A DNA stretch of 64,000 bases from an uncultured Bacteroidales bacterium (GCA_902786725.1 CADADP010000005.1:1-64000); one strand, 5' to 3'; positions 44,898 to 53,425 are shown, counted from the stretch's first letter. The notes: a model not told the origin generated them from the letters alone. Numbers and translations: made by a program.

Positions 44898-45563
44898 ATG
44901 AGAAAGTACTTATTTTTATTAGTTGCCCTGTTAGCGAGCTGTAATATCGCGCTGGCCGCGACGCCGGGCGTTGCCGTTCTCAAGGCCGACATCCACTGCG
45001 ACAACTGCAAGAGCAAGATACTGCAGAATGTGAAGGCGCTGGGCGAAGGCGTGAAGGATGTGAAGGTGGACGTGGCTTCACAAATTGTGTTTGTGGAGTT
45101 TGATGCCGATAAGAATTCAGAAGCGAACATTATCAAGGGTCTGAGCGCGATAGGAGTGAAAGCCGAGCGCGCGAAAGCCGAGAAAATGGAATTAAAAGGC
45201 AAGCCCAACGGCAAGCCCTTCTGCAAGATGCCGCCTCCAGGCCAGCAAGCCAAAGTGAAGAAGTGTGATGCTGTGGAGAGCACCAAGTGCGACAAGAAAG
45301 CGGTGGACTGCGATAAGAAGCAGGCATGCGGCAAGTCGAAAGCTGACTGCGGCTTGAAGCCGACGTGTGATAAGAAGGTTGCCGACTGCGATAAGAAGCC
45401 GGCCTGCGACAAGGCGAAAGCCGACTGTTGCGGCAAGGCTGTAGCCAAGGTCGAGAGCAAATGTTGCGGCAAGGCCGGCTGCTGCGACTCAAAATGCAAG
45501 CAAGAGGGCAACAAATGTTGCGGCAAGGCCGACTGCTGCCCCGATATGAAATGTAATAAATGA
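44898..45563 (+). CDS. Secreted heavy-metal-associated (HMA) protein with Cys/Lys-rich tail
   Basis: 221 residues. The signal sequence MRKYLFLLVALLASCNIALA contains both a lipobox-like LASC (Cys15) and a possible signal-peptidase I site (ALA-AT), so lipidation is uncertain. Residues about 25-95 are an HMA ferredoxin-fold domain with the metal-binding CDNC at 34-37. The tail (about 115-221) is low complexity with about 20 Cys and many Lys and Asp. Repeats include CDKKAVDCDKK, CDKKVADCDKK, SKCCGKAGCC and NKCCGKADCC, resembling a metallothionein. It probably binds Cu, Zn or Cd in the envelope. A 20-bp exact DNA repeat (45458-45477 and 45512-45531) shows recent repeat growth. It has its own promoter and terminator. 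Confidence 0.85.
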   Translation: MRKYLFLLVALLASCNIALAATPGVAVLKADIHCDNCKSKILQNVKALGEGVKDVKVDVASQIVFVEFDADKNSEANIIKGLSAIGVKAERAKAEKMELKGKPNGKPFCKMPPPGQQAKVKKCDAVESTKCDKKAVDCDKKQACGKSKADCGLKPTCDKKVADCDKKPACDKAKADCCGKAVAKVESKCCGKAGCCDSKCKQEGNKCCGKADCCPDMKCNK

Positions 45564-45606
45564 GACTTCACCTGTTTTAACTCTTATATACTAAGAAAAA
45601 ACACTC

Positions 45607-45639
45607 CGGGTCGCACGCTGCAGTGTGGCCCGTTTTTTT
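45607..45639 (+). terminator. Intrinsic terminator of the HMA/Cys-rich gene
   Basis: 45607-45616 pairs with 45623-45632 (10 bp, with two G-T pairs) around a 6-base loop, followed by seven T residues at 45633-45639. Confidence 0.9.
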
Positions 45640-45720
45640 GCTTGTAGCAGTGTGCTGTGAGGTGGAAAACGGAAGTTTTTAGAACCCCGATTTCTATTCT
45701 TGAGATTATTTAACCGATTA

Positions 45721-45748
45721 TGTTACAAATATTTGTACATTTGTAACA
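45721..45748. promoter_or_regulatory. Candidate operator: perfect 10-bp inverted repeat
   Basis: TGTTACAAAT (45721-45730) and ATTTGTAACA (45739-45748) are exact complements separated by 8 bases. Inside, TACAAATATTTGTA (45724-45737) is itself a perfect 14-bp palindrome. The repeat sits 20 bases upstream of the -7 element of the XRE gene, overlapping the expected -33 region. That is a typical place for a dimeric regulator such as the XRE protein itself to bind. Confidence 0.6.
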
Positions 45749-45767
45749 AACAACTGAAATATTATTG

Positions 45768-45775
45768 TAACTTTG
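45768..45775 (+). promoter_or_regulatory. -7 element of the XRE regulator gene
   Basis: TAACTTTG, matching TAnnTTTG. The nearest TTG (45741-45743) is 24 bases upstream and lies within the inverted repeat 45721-45748. Confidence 0.6.
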
Positions 45776-45925
45776 CATTCGCTGATTTAGATGCAGTTCG
45801 TAAATGCCTGATAATAAATCGCTTTAGGAACAGAATCTGGTCAAAGAGTTTATTTTTTAATTATTAACTAACAAAAAAGGCTTTTTCACCCAACTTATTC
45901 ACCCTTTAACATCCCCCTCAAAACA

Positions 45926-46159
45926 ATGCACATAGGCCAAAGAATACATGAAGTGATGAAGGAGCAAGGGCGAACGTCGGTTTGGCTTGCCGAACAACTG
46001 AACACAGTTCGGACCAACGTTTACGATATCTATCATCGTAACCACATCGACACTGAGCTTCTGCTTCGGATATCACACCTGCTAAAACACAATTTCGCGC
46101 AAGAAATAGCTAACGAGTTTAATTCGCAAATGCACAGGCAAGGCGAAAACGTCCAGTGA
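45926..46159 (+). CDS. Small XRE-type helix-turn-helix DNA-binding protein
   Basis: 77 residues: MHIGQRIHEVMKEQGRTSVW, AEQLNTVRTNVYDIYHR and IDTELLLRISHLLKHNFAQE. This is a single lambda-Cro-like HTH domain (about 4-60) with a recognition helix around RTNVYDIY, the layout of a small XRE family common in Bacteroidales. The target is unknown. The strong inverted repeat upstream of its promoter suggests autoregulation. No toxin-like partner gene is adjacent; the following 467 bp has no supported coding sequence. Confidence 0.8.
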   Translation: MHIGQRIHEVMKEQGRTSVWLAEQLNTVRTNVYDIYHRNHIDTELLLRISHLLKHNFAQEIANEFNSQMHRQGENVQ

Positions 46160-46626
46160 CAACACTGCGCATAGTACCCAAAACCGACTAAACAACAATC
46201 AACGTATCGTAGTGAGCAATTAATGGCGGGCCTCGGCAGAGGCTCGTCAAGTGATGTGTGTATGTCTAACCCAAGTCGGTCGTTAGACCGCAAAAAGTGT
46301 AGAATTAATTCTATTAAGAAAATCGAAAGTGCACTTTTTCCCAAAAGCACACTTCCCTCATAACCAAAATTCAAGTATATATGTTGTTGTTTGTTGCTGT
46401 CGGTAGTTCTGATGTGCGACACGTCGGAAACAATCGTCCTGCTTGCATAGGGCGCGTTTTGCGATTGGTGTCTGAAAATCAGTTGATTTTAGCTGTTATA
46501 TAGAATTAATCGGTAATAATAATTATCCTTTTATCTCTTTTGTGGGTGCAAAGTTACGCTATATATTTGAAATATCAGCAAAAACAAATATTAAAAAAGA
46601 TTAATATCAAGGATGTGAGAGTAAGA
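46160..46626. other. Structured non-coding spacer (467 bp) with minus-strand promoter
   Basis: No convincing gene. It contains a hairpin in the region about 46227-46246 (8-bp stem, GGCA loop), a 5-bp stem with tetraloop at 46277-46290, and a perfect 14-bp palindrome TAGAATTAATTCTA at 46300-46313. A minus-strand -7 element TAACTTTG is at 46549-46556. A leftward transcript from there would cross all these structures and run antisense to the XRE gene. It may be a non-coding RNA; expression is not shown by sequence. Confidence 0.4.
46549..46556 (-). promoter_or_regulatory. Orphan minus-strand -7 element
   Basis: Minus strand TAACTTTG with a TTG 22 bases upstream (46579-46581). It points away from the MATE gene end and has no minus-strand gene downstream before the XRE gene. 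Confidence 0.45.
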
Positions 46627-47991
46627 TTATTCTTGCGAGTGAGATTGCCGGTGTGCCAATGCGTTGATTTTGCGGAATGCTCGCATAAGCAGGATTATGG
46701 AAACGATAAAGGACAAGGCGTCGGCGAGCGGGAAGGAGAGCCACACGCCGGAAAGTTGCATGAATTCGGGCAAGATGAGCAGACAAGGGATGAGGAATAG
46801 CACCTGTCTAGAAAGGCTCATGAAGATGGATTTGGGCACGTCGCCAACGGCTTGGAAGAGGTTGGTGCACACGATTTGGAAGCCGGCGCACCAGAACATG
46901 ATGGTGGTGAGTCGGAGGGCGTTGTCGGTGACTGCGATGAGGTGAGGGTCGGAAGTGAAGGGCCGTGCGATTAGCGAGGGGACGAGTTGGCCCAAGAGAG
47001 AACCAACCAGACTGGCAGCGGAACAGACGGCTGCTGTGAGCCAGAACGCGCGTTTGAGTCGTTGGTATTGGCGAGCGCCAAAGTTGTATCCCACAATGGG
47101 TTGCATACCCATGCAGACGCCTATGATGAAAGTGATGATGAGTTGGGTGAAAGTGATGAAAATGCCCATTGCCGCCACTGCCGAGTCACCGCCGTAGCGG
47201 AAGATGGTGTTGTTGATGATGGCGTTGACAATGCATCCCGCGCTATTGACGATGCAAGGAGCCGCACCGATGCTGAGGATGGGCGCGACAATGTCGCGGC
47301 GAACGCGGTAGGTCCCCGGTGTGAAGTGTATTTCGCTCTTGGGGTTGAAGAAATGCATCATCACAAACATGGCCGAGATGCCCATGGATATGTCGGTGGC
47401 GATGGCCGCGCCCTTGATGCCCCATCCGAGAGCGAAGATAAATATCGGGGCGAGAATAACGTTGAGCCCGGCACCTATAAACATGGTCCACATGGCCTTG
47501 TTGGGGTATCCGGTGGCGCGCATCACGTTGTTGTAGGAGTAGCAGATGTTGTTCATCAGAAGTCCGGGCAACAAGTAGAGCATAAAGTCGTGTGCGTAGG
47601 GCAGAGACGTGTCGCTGGCGCCGAAAAGTCGGAGAATGGGGTCGAGAAAGATGCCCATTGCCGCTATGTAGAAAGTGCCCAGGACCAGCGTGAGCACGAT
47701 GCTGTTGCCCAAGATTCGTTTGGCAAGGTCCTTATTGCCCATGCCCAGCACCACCGAGATGCGTGTGCTGGCCCCCACGCCCACCAGCACCCCGAAAGCC
47801 GAACTGATGTTCATCACGGGGAACGTGATGGCAAGGCCGGCGATGGCATCGGCCCCCACGCCCTGCCCGATGAAAATGCGGTCGATAACGTTGTAGATCG
47901 ACATCACCATAATGCCCACTACCGATGGAACGCTGTACTTCCATAGCAGTTGGCCCACAGGCGCTTTATCTAATTCGTTGAGTCGGTTCAT
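46627..47991 (-). CDS. MATE family efflux transporter
   Basis: 454 residues with 12 membrane segments in two halves. N-terminal MNRLNELDKAPVGQLLWKYS leads into VVGIMVMSIYNVIDRIFIGQ, the typical first helices of the NorM/DinF-like branch, and PIVGYNFGARQYQRLKRAFW is the C-half signature. It exports cationic compounds against Na+ or H+, or flips lipid-linked substrates in the related MOP flippases. It is the third gene of an operon with SGNH and MBOAT genes (21 bases after the MBOAT stop), so a substrate tied to glycan acylation is conceivable but unproven. Confidence 0.92.
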   Translation of the reverse strand: MNRLNELDKAPVGQLLWKYSVPSVVGIMVMSIYNVIDRIFIGQGVGADAIAGLAITFPVMNISSAFGVLVGVGASTRISVVLGMGNKDLAKRILGNSIVLTLVLGTFYIAAMGIFLDPILRLFGASDTSLPYAHDFMLYLLPGLLMNNICYSYNNVMRATGYPNKAMWTMFIGAGLNVILAPIFIFALGWGIKGAAIATDISMGISAMFVMMHFFNPKSEIHFTPGTYRVRRDIVAPILSIGAAPCIVNSAGCIVNAIINNTIFRYGGDSAVAAMGIFITFTQLIITFIIGVCMGMQPIVGYNFGARQYQRLKRAFWLTAAVCSAASLVGSLLGQLVPSLIARPFTSDPHLIAVTDNALRLTTIMFWCAGFQIVCTNLFQAVGDVPKSIFMSLSRQVLFLIPCLLILPEFMQLSGVWLSFPLADALSFIVSIILLMRAFRKINALAHRQSHSQE

Positions 47992-48012
47992 AGGGGTATT
48001 ATCGGTGTTTTG

Positions 48013-49542
48013 TCAGAACTGGAAATAAATAAACGGCTGAATCTCGCTTGACTTGACTTGAACCACAATCCAGACGAGCATAACCAGCGCCAGGACGTAG
48101 CACGCGGCCGGCAACTTGACGAATGCGTTGCGGCAAGATGACTCAATGCGGTCGGGGACAAAGTGGAGCAAATAGCCCAGCGCCATCAGCGCAAACACCT
48201 TCCAGTATCCGGCAAAGAGTTGCAGAGCCACTTGTGGCTGGAAGTTGGTGGCGATTTGCGAAATCATTTGCAGCGATGAGTCGAGTTCTCTGTTGCGGAA
48301 GAAAATCCAGCAGAAACAGGCGAAGTGGAACGTGAGCAGGATGCTGAGAAGCTGAGTGAGGCGACTCTTATGCGGTGTGCCCACCTTTTGCCCAGTGAGT
48401 CGCATCCAGATTTTGTGTAGCGAGAGCGCTATGCCGTGCATAGAACCCCAAATCACGAAGTTCCACGACGCGCCGTGCCAAAGTCCGCCGAGAAACATGG
48501 TGATGAATAGGTTGAGGTGCTGGCGGACCTTGCCCTTGCGATTGCCGCCGAGCGAGATGTAGAGGTAGTCGCGAAGCCACGATGAGAGCGATATGTGCCA
48601 CCGCCGCCAGAACTCGGTGATTGAGGCTGACTTGTAGGGGCTATTGAAGTTGATGTTGAAGCGGAAGCCCAGCAGTAGTGCAATGCCAATCGCCATGTCG
48701 CTGTAGCCCGAGAAGTCGCAATAGATTTGTAGCGCGTAGCCATAAACGCCGAAGAGGTTTTCCACGCCGCTGTAGAGGGACGGGTCGGCGAAGACGCGTT
48801 CCACGAAATTGATGCTTATGTAGTCGCTGATGACGGCTTTCTTGAACAGTCCTACGGCAATGAACCAGATGCCAGAGCCCAGCATTTCGCGCGTGACCAC
48901 GAGCGGCTGCCTGATTTGCGGTATGAAGTCGGCCGCACGCACGATAGGGCCGGCCACGAGTTGCGGGAAGAACGATACGTAGAAGGCGTAGTCGAGCAGC
49001 GATGAGAGTGGCGTGATTTTGCCGCGATAGACGTCGATGGTGTAACTGAGTGACTGGAAGGTGAAAAACGATATGCCCACCGGCAAGAAGATATCCAAGT
49101 CGTGGAACGGATTGCCAGTGAAGTTTTCCAGAATGTGCCCGAAGAAATTAGTGTATTTGAAATAGGCCAGCAGCCCCAGGTCGATGAGAAGCGAGAGAGT
49201 AACAAGCCACTTGCGGCCTGCATTGGAGGCGGTGCGGCTTATGGCGCGTGCTATGATGAAATCGGAGCATGTGACCACAGCCAGCAGGAAGAAGTAGAAT
49301 CCGCTACTCTTGTAGTAAAAGTAGTAGCTGAAAAGAGCCACGAACATGAGTCGCGCCGACGTGTGGCGGTGCAGTGCCGCATACACCATGATGAATGCGG
49401 CGAAAAGCCAGAGGAACACACCGCTGCTGAAAATCATAGGGGCAGCCGCATCGTAGGAAAGTTGGTGCAAAACGGCATCCCGGCTGATATCCGGGAAGTG
49501 GTTGGCGAACCAGAGTGATATGTTGCTTAAGAACTCGTCCAT
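48013..49542 (-). CDS. MBOAT family membrane-bound O-acyltransferase (AlgI/PatA-like)
   Basis: 509 residues with about 11 membrane segments. Core MBOAT motifs are YCDFSGYSDMAIGIALLLGF (about 271-290), FWRRWHISLSSWLRDYLYIS (about 311-330, the conserved RRWHISLS) and GASWNFVIWGSMHGIALSLH with the catalytic His near 369. In alginate and peptidoglycan systems such enzymes pass acetyl groups across the membrane to a periplasmic SGNH partner. Here an SGNH protein is encoded 9 bases upstream on the same strand, supporting an O-acetylation pair. Confidence 0.94.
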   Translation of the reverse strand: MDEFLSNISLWFANHFPDISRDAVLHQLSYDAAAPMIFSSGVFLWLFAAFIMVYAALHRHTSARLMFVALFSYYFYYKSSGFYFFLLAVVTCSDFIIARAISRTASNAGRKWLVTLSLLIDLGLLAYFKYTNFFGHILENFTGNPFHDLDIFLPVGISFFTFQSLSYTIDVYRGKITPLSSLLDYAFYVSFFPQLVAGPIVRAADFIPQIRQPLVVTREMLGSGIWFIAVGLFKKAVISDYISINFVERVFADPSLYSGVENLFGVYGYALQIYCDFSGYSDMAIGIALLLGFRFNINFNSPYKSASITEFWRRWHISLSSWLRDYLYISLGGNRKGKVRQHLNLFITMFLGGLWHGASWNFVIWGSMHGIALSLHKIWMRLTGQKVGTPHKSRLTQLLSILLTFHFACFCWIFFRNRELDSSLQMISQIATNFQPQVALQLFAGYWKVFALMALGYLLHFVPDRIESSCRNAFVKLPAACYVLALVMLVWIVVQVKSSEIQPFIYFQF

Positions 49543-49551
49543 GATGCTTTG

Positions 49552-50913
49552 TTACTGCTTGGGGTGTGATTTCTCGTATTGCCGCTCGCCCCATTCGATG
49601 GCATCGAAGAGCAGCTTGCCCAGTCGCATGCCACCCTTGTGGTTGACGTGAGTGTAATCCAGATTGGCCTCGTGGTTTTTTGCCATTTCCACCACGCTAC
49701 CCTGTCCGCCCATGGCTTCGTATAGATTCCAGAAGGCGATGTTGCAATCCTGCGCCAGTTGTCGCTGCGCCGCGATAAGGTTGAGAATGCCGGGGAGAGT
49801 GCGGAAGCCGTCGGAGGTCCGCTCCTCATGGTCGGCCACGCTCATGATGAGGAAGCCCGTTTGAGGCATATTCTGCTTAAATCGCTCGATAGTTGGTCTG
49901 ATTTTGGCGATATAGGCCGAGTAATCCTTGCGGTTACGGCTGGCCACGTTCATGCCGTAGGCAAAGACGATGAGGTCGTAGTGTCGCACGGCATCGAAAG
50001 ATCGCATCATATCGTCGGAGATAAGAGCGAGGTGGTAGCCACTTGCCGAGCGCAGCCCATAGTTATCGACCAAAACACCGCGGTCGCAATCGAACGACGC
50101 CGCATAGCAAGTGATGTGGCTGTCGCCGGCCGGGATTTCCCACCTTACGCGACCAATGCGCCCGGTGACCGAAAGAGCCGAGACGCCAGTGGTGGGTTGT
50201 ACCGAAAAATATTGTGGGTCGTCGCCGTTGACCGAGGCAACGACAGTAGTGGATGCCGTTGCCGAGAAGTATAGCGATGAGTTGCGGCAAGTGTCGAGTA
50301 GGGTGAGGAATTTCTTTTCACCTCGCAGTTCCACCCACGCTTTTTGCTTGGGTGTGAAGTAGTGACCGGTGATGTTGGCCCACGTGGCGGAGTATCCAGA
50401 GTGGTCGTTGCCATGATGGCTTTCCCAGTTGCCGAACGTGTGGCCAATGGTGTGTCGGAATCCCGGCGAGTCGCTGGTGATAGGGACAAGTCCGGCTCCA
50501 TGTCCGCCGAATCGTTTCTGAAGCAGTTCGCGCAGTTTGGCGGTGACTATGTCGCCCTCGATGTAGCTATCGCCCAGTACGGCGATGCGTACCGGTCGGC
50601 CAAGCGAATTCACTTGGCTCAGAGCGCGATAAAGAGGCTCCATGCCTTGCGCCGAATCGTTGGCGAAATCCATGATACAAGTCACGCCCGGCGGGCAAGA
50701 GTCTTGCGATTGCTTGATTTGGTGGGGTGATGAGCTGTCGAGGGAGACGTCGTTGGTAGAGTCGGCCGGTTGCGCGATTACGTCGGCGATAATGTCGAGT
50801 GGCCGTGCTTGCCAGTCGCCGATTACCGGAGAAGGAATCCAGCGCATGAGAAGCAGAGAAAGAAGCAGGCCAATAGTGACCCAGACAACGGTATGTAGAT
50901 AGTTACGTTTCAT
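49552..50913 (-). CDS. SGNH/GDSL-type envelope acyltransferase or esterase
   Basis: 453 residues with an N-terminal membrane anchor (about 8-25). The SGNH fold has block I IAVLGDSYIEGDIV (Ser near 116), block III-like IVFAYGMNVASRNRKDYSAY (Gly/Asn residues) and a C-terminal LDYTHVNHKGGMRLGKLL carrying the Asp-x-x-His pair. An insertion (about 175-300) with beta-sandwich-like content splits the fold, as in PatB/AlgJ-like proteins. It is first in the operon with MBOAT and MATE genes and likely transfers the acyl group to an envelope polysaccharide. Confidence 0.88.
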   Translation of the reverse strand: MKRNYLHTVVWVTIGLLLSLLLMRWIPSPVIGDWQARPLDIIADVIAQPADSTNDVSLDSSSPHQIKQSQDSCPPGVTCIMDFANDSAQGMEPLYRALSQVNSLGRPVRIAVLGDSYIEGDIVTAKLRELLQKRFGGHGAGLVPITSDSPGFRHTIGHTFGNWESHHGNDHSGYSATWANITGHYFTPKQKAWVELRGEKKFLTLLDTCRNSSLYFSATASTTVVASVNGDDPQYFSVQPTTGVSALSVTGRIGRVRWEIPAGDSHITCYAASFDCDRGVLVDNYGLRSASGYHLALISDDMMRSFDAVRHYDLIVFAYGMNVASRNRKDYSAYIAKIRPTIERFKQNMPQTGFLIMSVADHEERTSDGFRTLPGILNLIAAQRQLAQDCNIAFWNLYEAMGGQGSVVEMAKNHEANLDYTHVNHKGGMRLGKLLFDAIEWGERQYEKSHPKQ

Positions 50914-50979
50914 AAGTTTACAATGGCGTGCGCGGCGCTAAAAACAAGTAATCGCCTGAGGCCATCGGAAAAAATCGTG

Positions 50980-50987
50980 CAAAGTTA
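50980..50987 (-). promoter_or_regulatory. -7 element of the SGNH-MBOAT-MATE operon
   Basis: Minus strand TAACTTTG, matching TAnnTTTG, 67 bases before the SGNH gene ATG. No TTG at 20-base spacing. Confidence 0.6.
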
Positions 50988-51093
50988 GTAATTAGTTACG
51001 AGAGAAAGTGATGAAAATGGAATTATTTAAGAATTTACGCGAAAAATGGCGAAAAGGGTGGCCAAAATGTTTCGTAAAATGGCTTTAAATGCT

Positions 51094-51101
51094 TAAATTT
51101 G
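51094..51101 (+). promoter_or_regulatory. -7 element of the GH92 gene
   Basis: TAAATTTG, matching TAnnTTTG. It lies downstream of an in-frame ATG at 51089, which therefore cannot be the start, and 27 bases before the ATG at 51128. Confidence 0.65.
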
Positions 51102-51127
51102 TAATTCCAATAATAAAACCATTCAAT

Positions 51128-53377
51128 ATGAGAGACAGTGAATTTATGACCAAAATGAGAGTGGTGCTACTGTGTGTGGCACTTGCTACAAGCGCGTGTG
51201 GCGCAGCGAAAGACGTGGTGGATTATGTGAATCCCTACATAGGCAACGTGAGCCATCTGCTCGTGCCCACATACCCATGCGTGCATTTGCCCAATAGCAT
51301 GTTGCGCGTGTATCCCGACCGCTACGACTATGTGACCGAGTATGTGGGCGGATTGCCGGTGATAGTGACTAACCACCGCGAGCGCTCGGCGTTTAAGATA
51401 ATACCTCAGATAGGTGGCGTGGCTCGAGAAGAGGTGCGTTACACCTACGATAACGAGCATATCAAGCCCTATGAGTATGATGTGGAGTTGGACGACAACC
51501 GGATGTGGGCCAAGTATGCTGTGAGCCATCAGTCGGCGATATATGAGATAGGTTTCAAGGACGCGGGCGAGCGTCGCATAGTGATTAACAGCCGCAATGG
51601 CAAGTTGAGCTATGGAGCCGACCATGTGAGCGGCTGGCAGACGGTGAGCGGAGACACGAGGGTGTATGTGTATCTGGAATCGGGAACTAAGCCCGAGGCA
51701 GTGGTGCCACTTGGCGAGCATAGCGTGGAATTGAAATACGGGGCGAGTATCGAATGCGTTAAACTACGCTATGGAGTGTCGTTTATCAGCGAGGAGCAGG
51801 CCAAGAACAATCTGCGTCGCGAGATAAGCGACTACGACCGCGAGGCGCTAGTGCTCAAGGGCCGCTCGGAGTGGAACCGCGCGCTGGGCAAGATAGAGGT
51901 GGAAGGCGGTAGCGATGACCAGAAGACGGTGTTCTATACGTCGTTTTACCGCATATATGAACGCCCCATCTGCATCAGTGAGGACGGACGTTACTGGAAC
52001 GGTGACGACAACCGCGTGCACGACGACGGAGGAGTGCCGTTCTACACCGAGGACTGGATATGGGACACTTACCATGCCGCCCATCCGCTGCGCGCACTGG
52101 TGGATAGAGGGGTGGAAGAACGGATATTGAAATCGTTTCTGCGAATGGCCGAGCATAACGGAACGGGGTGGATACCCACATTCCCCGGCATCGAAGGTGA
52201 CACTCGCCGGATGAATTGCAACCACACCGTGGGCACGATGGCCGATGCGTTGTGGCTGGGTCTGGATGTGGATGCCGAGGCAGCGTATAAGGCGTGCCGA
52301 GGAGCATTGGAAGAGAAGTCACTGGCCCCGTGGAGCGGGAACTTAAGGGCGAATTACCTGAGCAGATTCTATGCCGAGCATGGTTATATCCCGGCTTTGT
52401 ATGTGGGCGAAAAGGAGACTGAGGACACCACTGTGCACTCGTTTGAGAACCGGCAGGCCGTGGCTGTGACGCTGGGAACGGCGTACGACCAGTGGGCCTT
52501 GTCGCGCATAGCGGAGTATTTGGCCGGCACGGCCAAAGACAAGAAAACGCGAGCCTTTTACCGTGGCGAGGCGGCGAAATATCGCGAGTTGGGACACAAC
52601 TATCGCAACCTATACTACGCTCCCACCGGATTTTTCTACCCGAAGGATCGTGACGGCAACTTCCTGAAAGACTTTGAGCCCACATTCGGTGGCACGATGG
52701 GCGCGCGTGAATATTACGACGAGAACAACGGCTGGGTGTATCGCTGGGATGTGAAGCACAATATGGCAGACCTGGTGCGGCTGATGGGCGGCCGCGAGCA
52801 GTTCAAGGCAAATCTGGACCGGACCTTCGGCGAGAGTCTGGGAAAGTTCAAGTTTGAGTTCTATCATCAGTTTCCCGACCACACGGGCAACGTGGGCCAG
52901 TTCTCGATGGCCAACGAGCCGGCGATGCACATACCGTACCTGTATAACTACGCCGGCTATCCGTGGAAGACTCAGAAACGAGTACGCCAGATGCTGGACA
53001 CATGGTTCCGCAACGATGTGATGGGCGTGCCCGGCGATGAGGACGGCGGAGGATTGACGAGTTTTGTGGTGTTCTCGATGATGGGGTTCTATCCAGTGAC
53101 CCCCGGCTTGCCGGCCTATAACATAGGCAGCCCGGTGTTTGAGCGTGTGAAGGTGCACATGAGCAACGGCAATGTGCTGGAGATTGAGGCACGCGGCGCG
53201 AGTCGTGACGCGAAGTATATCCGTAGTGCCACACTCAACGGGCGCGAGTGGAACAAACCGTGGTTCAGTTACGCCGATGTTAAGGGCGGAGCCCGGCTTG
53301 TGATGGAGATGAGTAGCGAGCCGAATAAGACGTGGGGCGCGCAGGAAGATGCCGTTCCGCCATCGGAAAACTTCTGA
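51128..53377 (+). CDS. GH92 family alpha-mannosidase (exported)
   Basis: 749 residues from the ATG at 51128 (earlier in-frame ATG at 51089 precedes the -7 element). The export signal is around MTKMRVVLLCVALATSACG; whether Cys is lipidated is unclear. GH92 landmarks are VVDYVNPYIGNVSHLLVPTY, LPVIVTNHRERSAFKIIPQI, EDWIWDTYHAAHPLRALVD, HNGTGWIPTFPG, FSMANEPAMHIPYLYNYAG and GDEDGGGLTSFVVFSMMGFY (catalytic-acid and Ca-site regions). GH92 enzymes are Ca-dependent exo-alpha-mannosidases that trim alpha-mannose, including host N-glycans and yeast mannan. No SusC/SusD pair is present nearby; a PIG-L deacetylase gene follows after 48 bases. Confidence 0.93.
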   Translation: MRDSEFMTKMRVVLLCVALATSACGAAKDVVDYVNPYIGNVSHLLVPTYPCVHLPNSMLRVYPDRYDYVTEYVGGLPVIVTNHRERSAFKIIPQIGGVAREEVRYTYDNEHIKPYEYDVELDDNRMWAKYAVSHQSAIYEIGFKDAGERRIVINSRNGKLSYGADHVSGWQTVSGDTRVYVYLESGTKPEAVVPLGEHSVELKYGASIECVKLRYGVSFISEEQAKNNLRREISDYDREALVLKGRSEWNRALGKIEVEGGSDDQKTVFYTSFYRIYERPICISEDGRYWNGDDNRVHDDGGVPFYTEDWIWDTYHAAHPLRALVDRGVEERILKSFLRMAEHNGTGWIPTFPGIEGDTRRMNCNHTVGTMADALWLGLDVDAEAAYKACRGALEEKSLAPWSGNLRANYLSRFYAEHGYIPALYVGEKETEDTTVHSFENRQAVAVTLGTAYDQWALSRIAEYLAGTAKDKKTRAFYRGEAAKYRELGHNYRNLYYAPTGFFYPKDRDGNFLKDFEPTFGGTMGAREYYDENNGWVYRWDVKHNMADLVRLMGGREQFKANLDRTFGESLGKFKFEFYHQFPDHTGNVGQFSMANEPAMHIPYLYNYAGYPWKTQKRVRQMLDTWFRNDVMGVPGDEDGGGLTSFVVFSMMGFYPVTPGLPAYNIGSPVFERVKVHMSNGNVLEIEARGASRDAKYIRSATLNGREWNKPWFSYADVKGGARLVMEMSSEPNKTWGAQEDAVPPSENF

Positions 53378-53425
53378 AAGAATTAAATGAAACCAATACG
53401 ATAAAAATACAGATAACAACAAATT

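Larger units (their letters stand above)
45564..45925. other. Intergenic region with terminator, operator-like repeat and promoter
   Basis: In order: terminator 45607-45639, inverted repeat 45721-45748, -7 element 45768-45775, then a leader of about 145 bases before the XRE gene ATG at 45926. The leader is AT-rich and has no other hairpin that I can support. Confidence 0.6.

Noticed and set aside
44879..45571. 230-codon minus-strand frame fully opposite the HMA/Cys-rich gene
   Set aside because: It is low-complexity Ser/Leu/Gln/Pro/His sequence that mirrors the repeat codons of the real gene. The plus-strand gene has a promoter, a signal peptide, an HMA domain and a terminator.
45926..46159. 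XRE gene as antitoxin of a toxin-antitoxin pair
   Set aside because: No toxin-sized gene is next to it on the same strand; the downstream spacer lacks a supported coding sequence.
46033..46422. 129-codon minus-strand frame crossing the XRE gene and the following spacer
   Set aside because: No homology signature and no start context; it is antisense to the XRE gene. The region is better described as non-coding.
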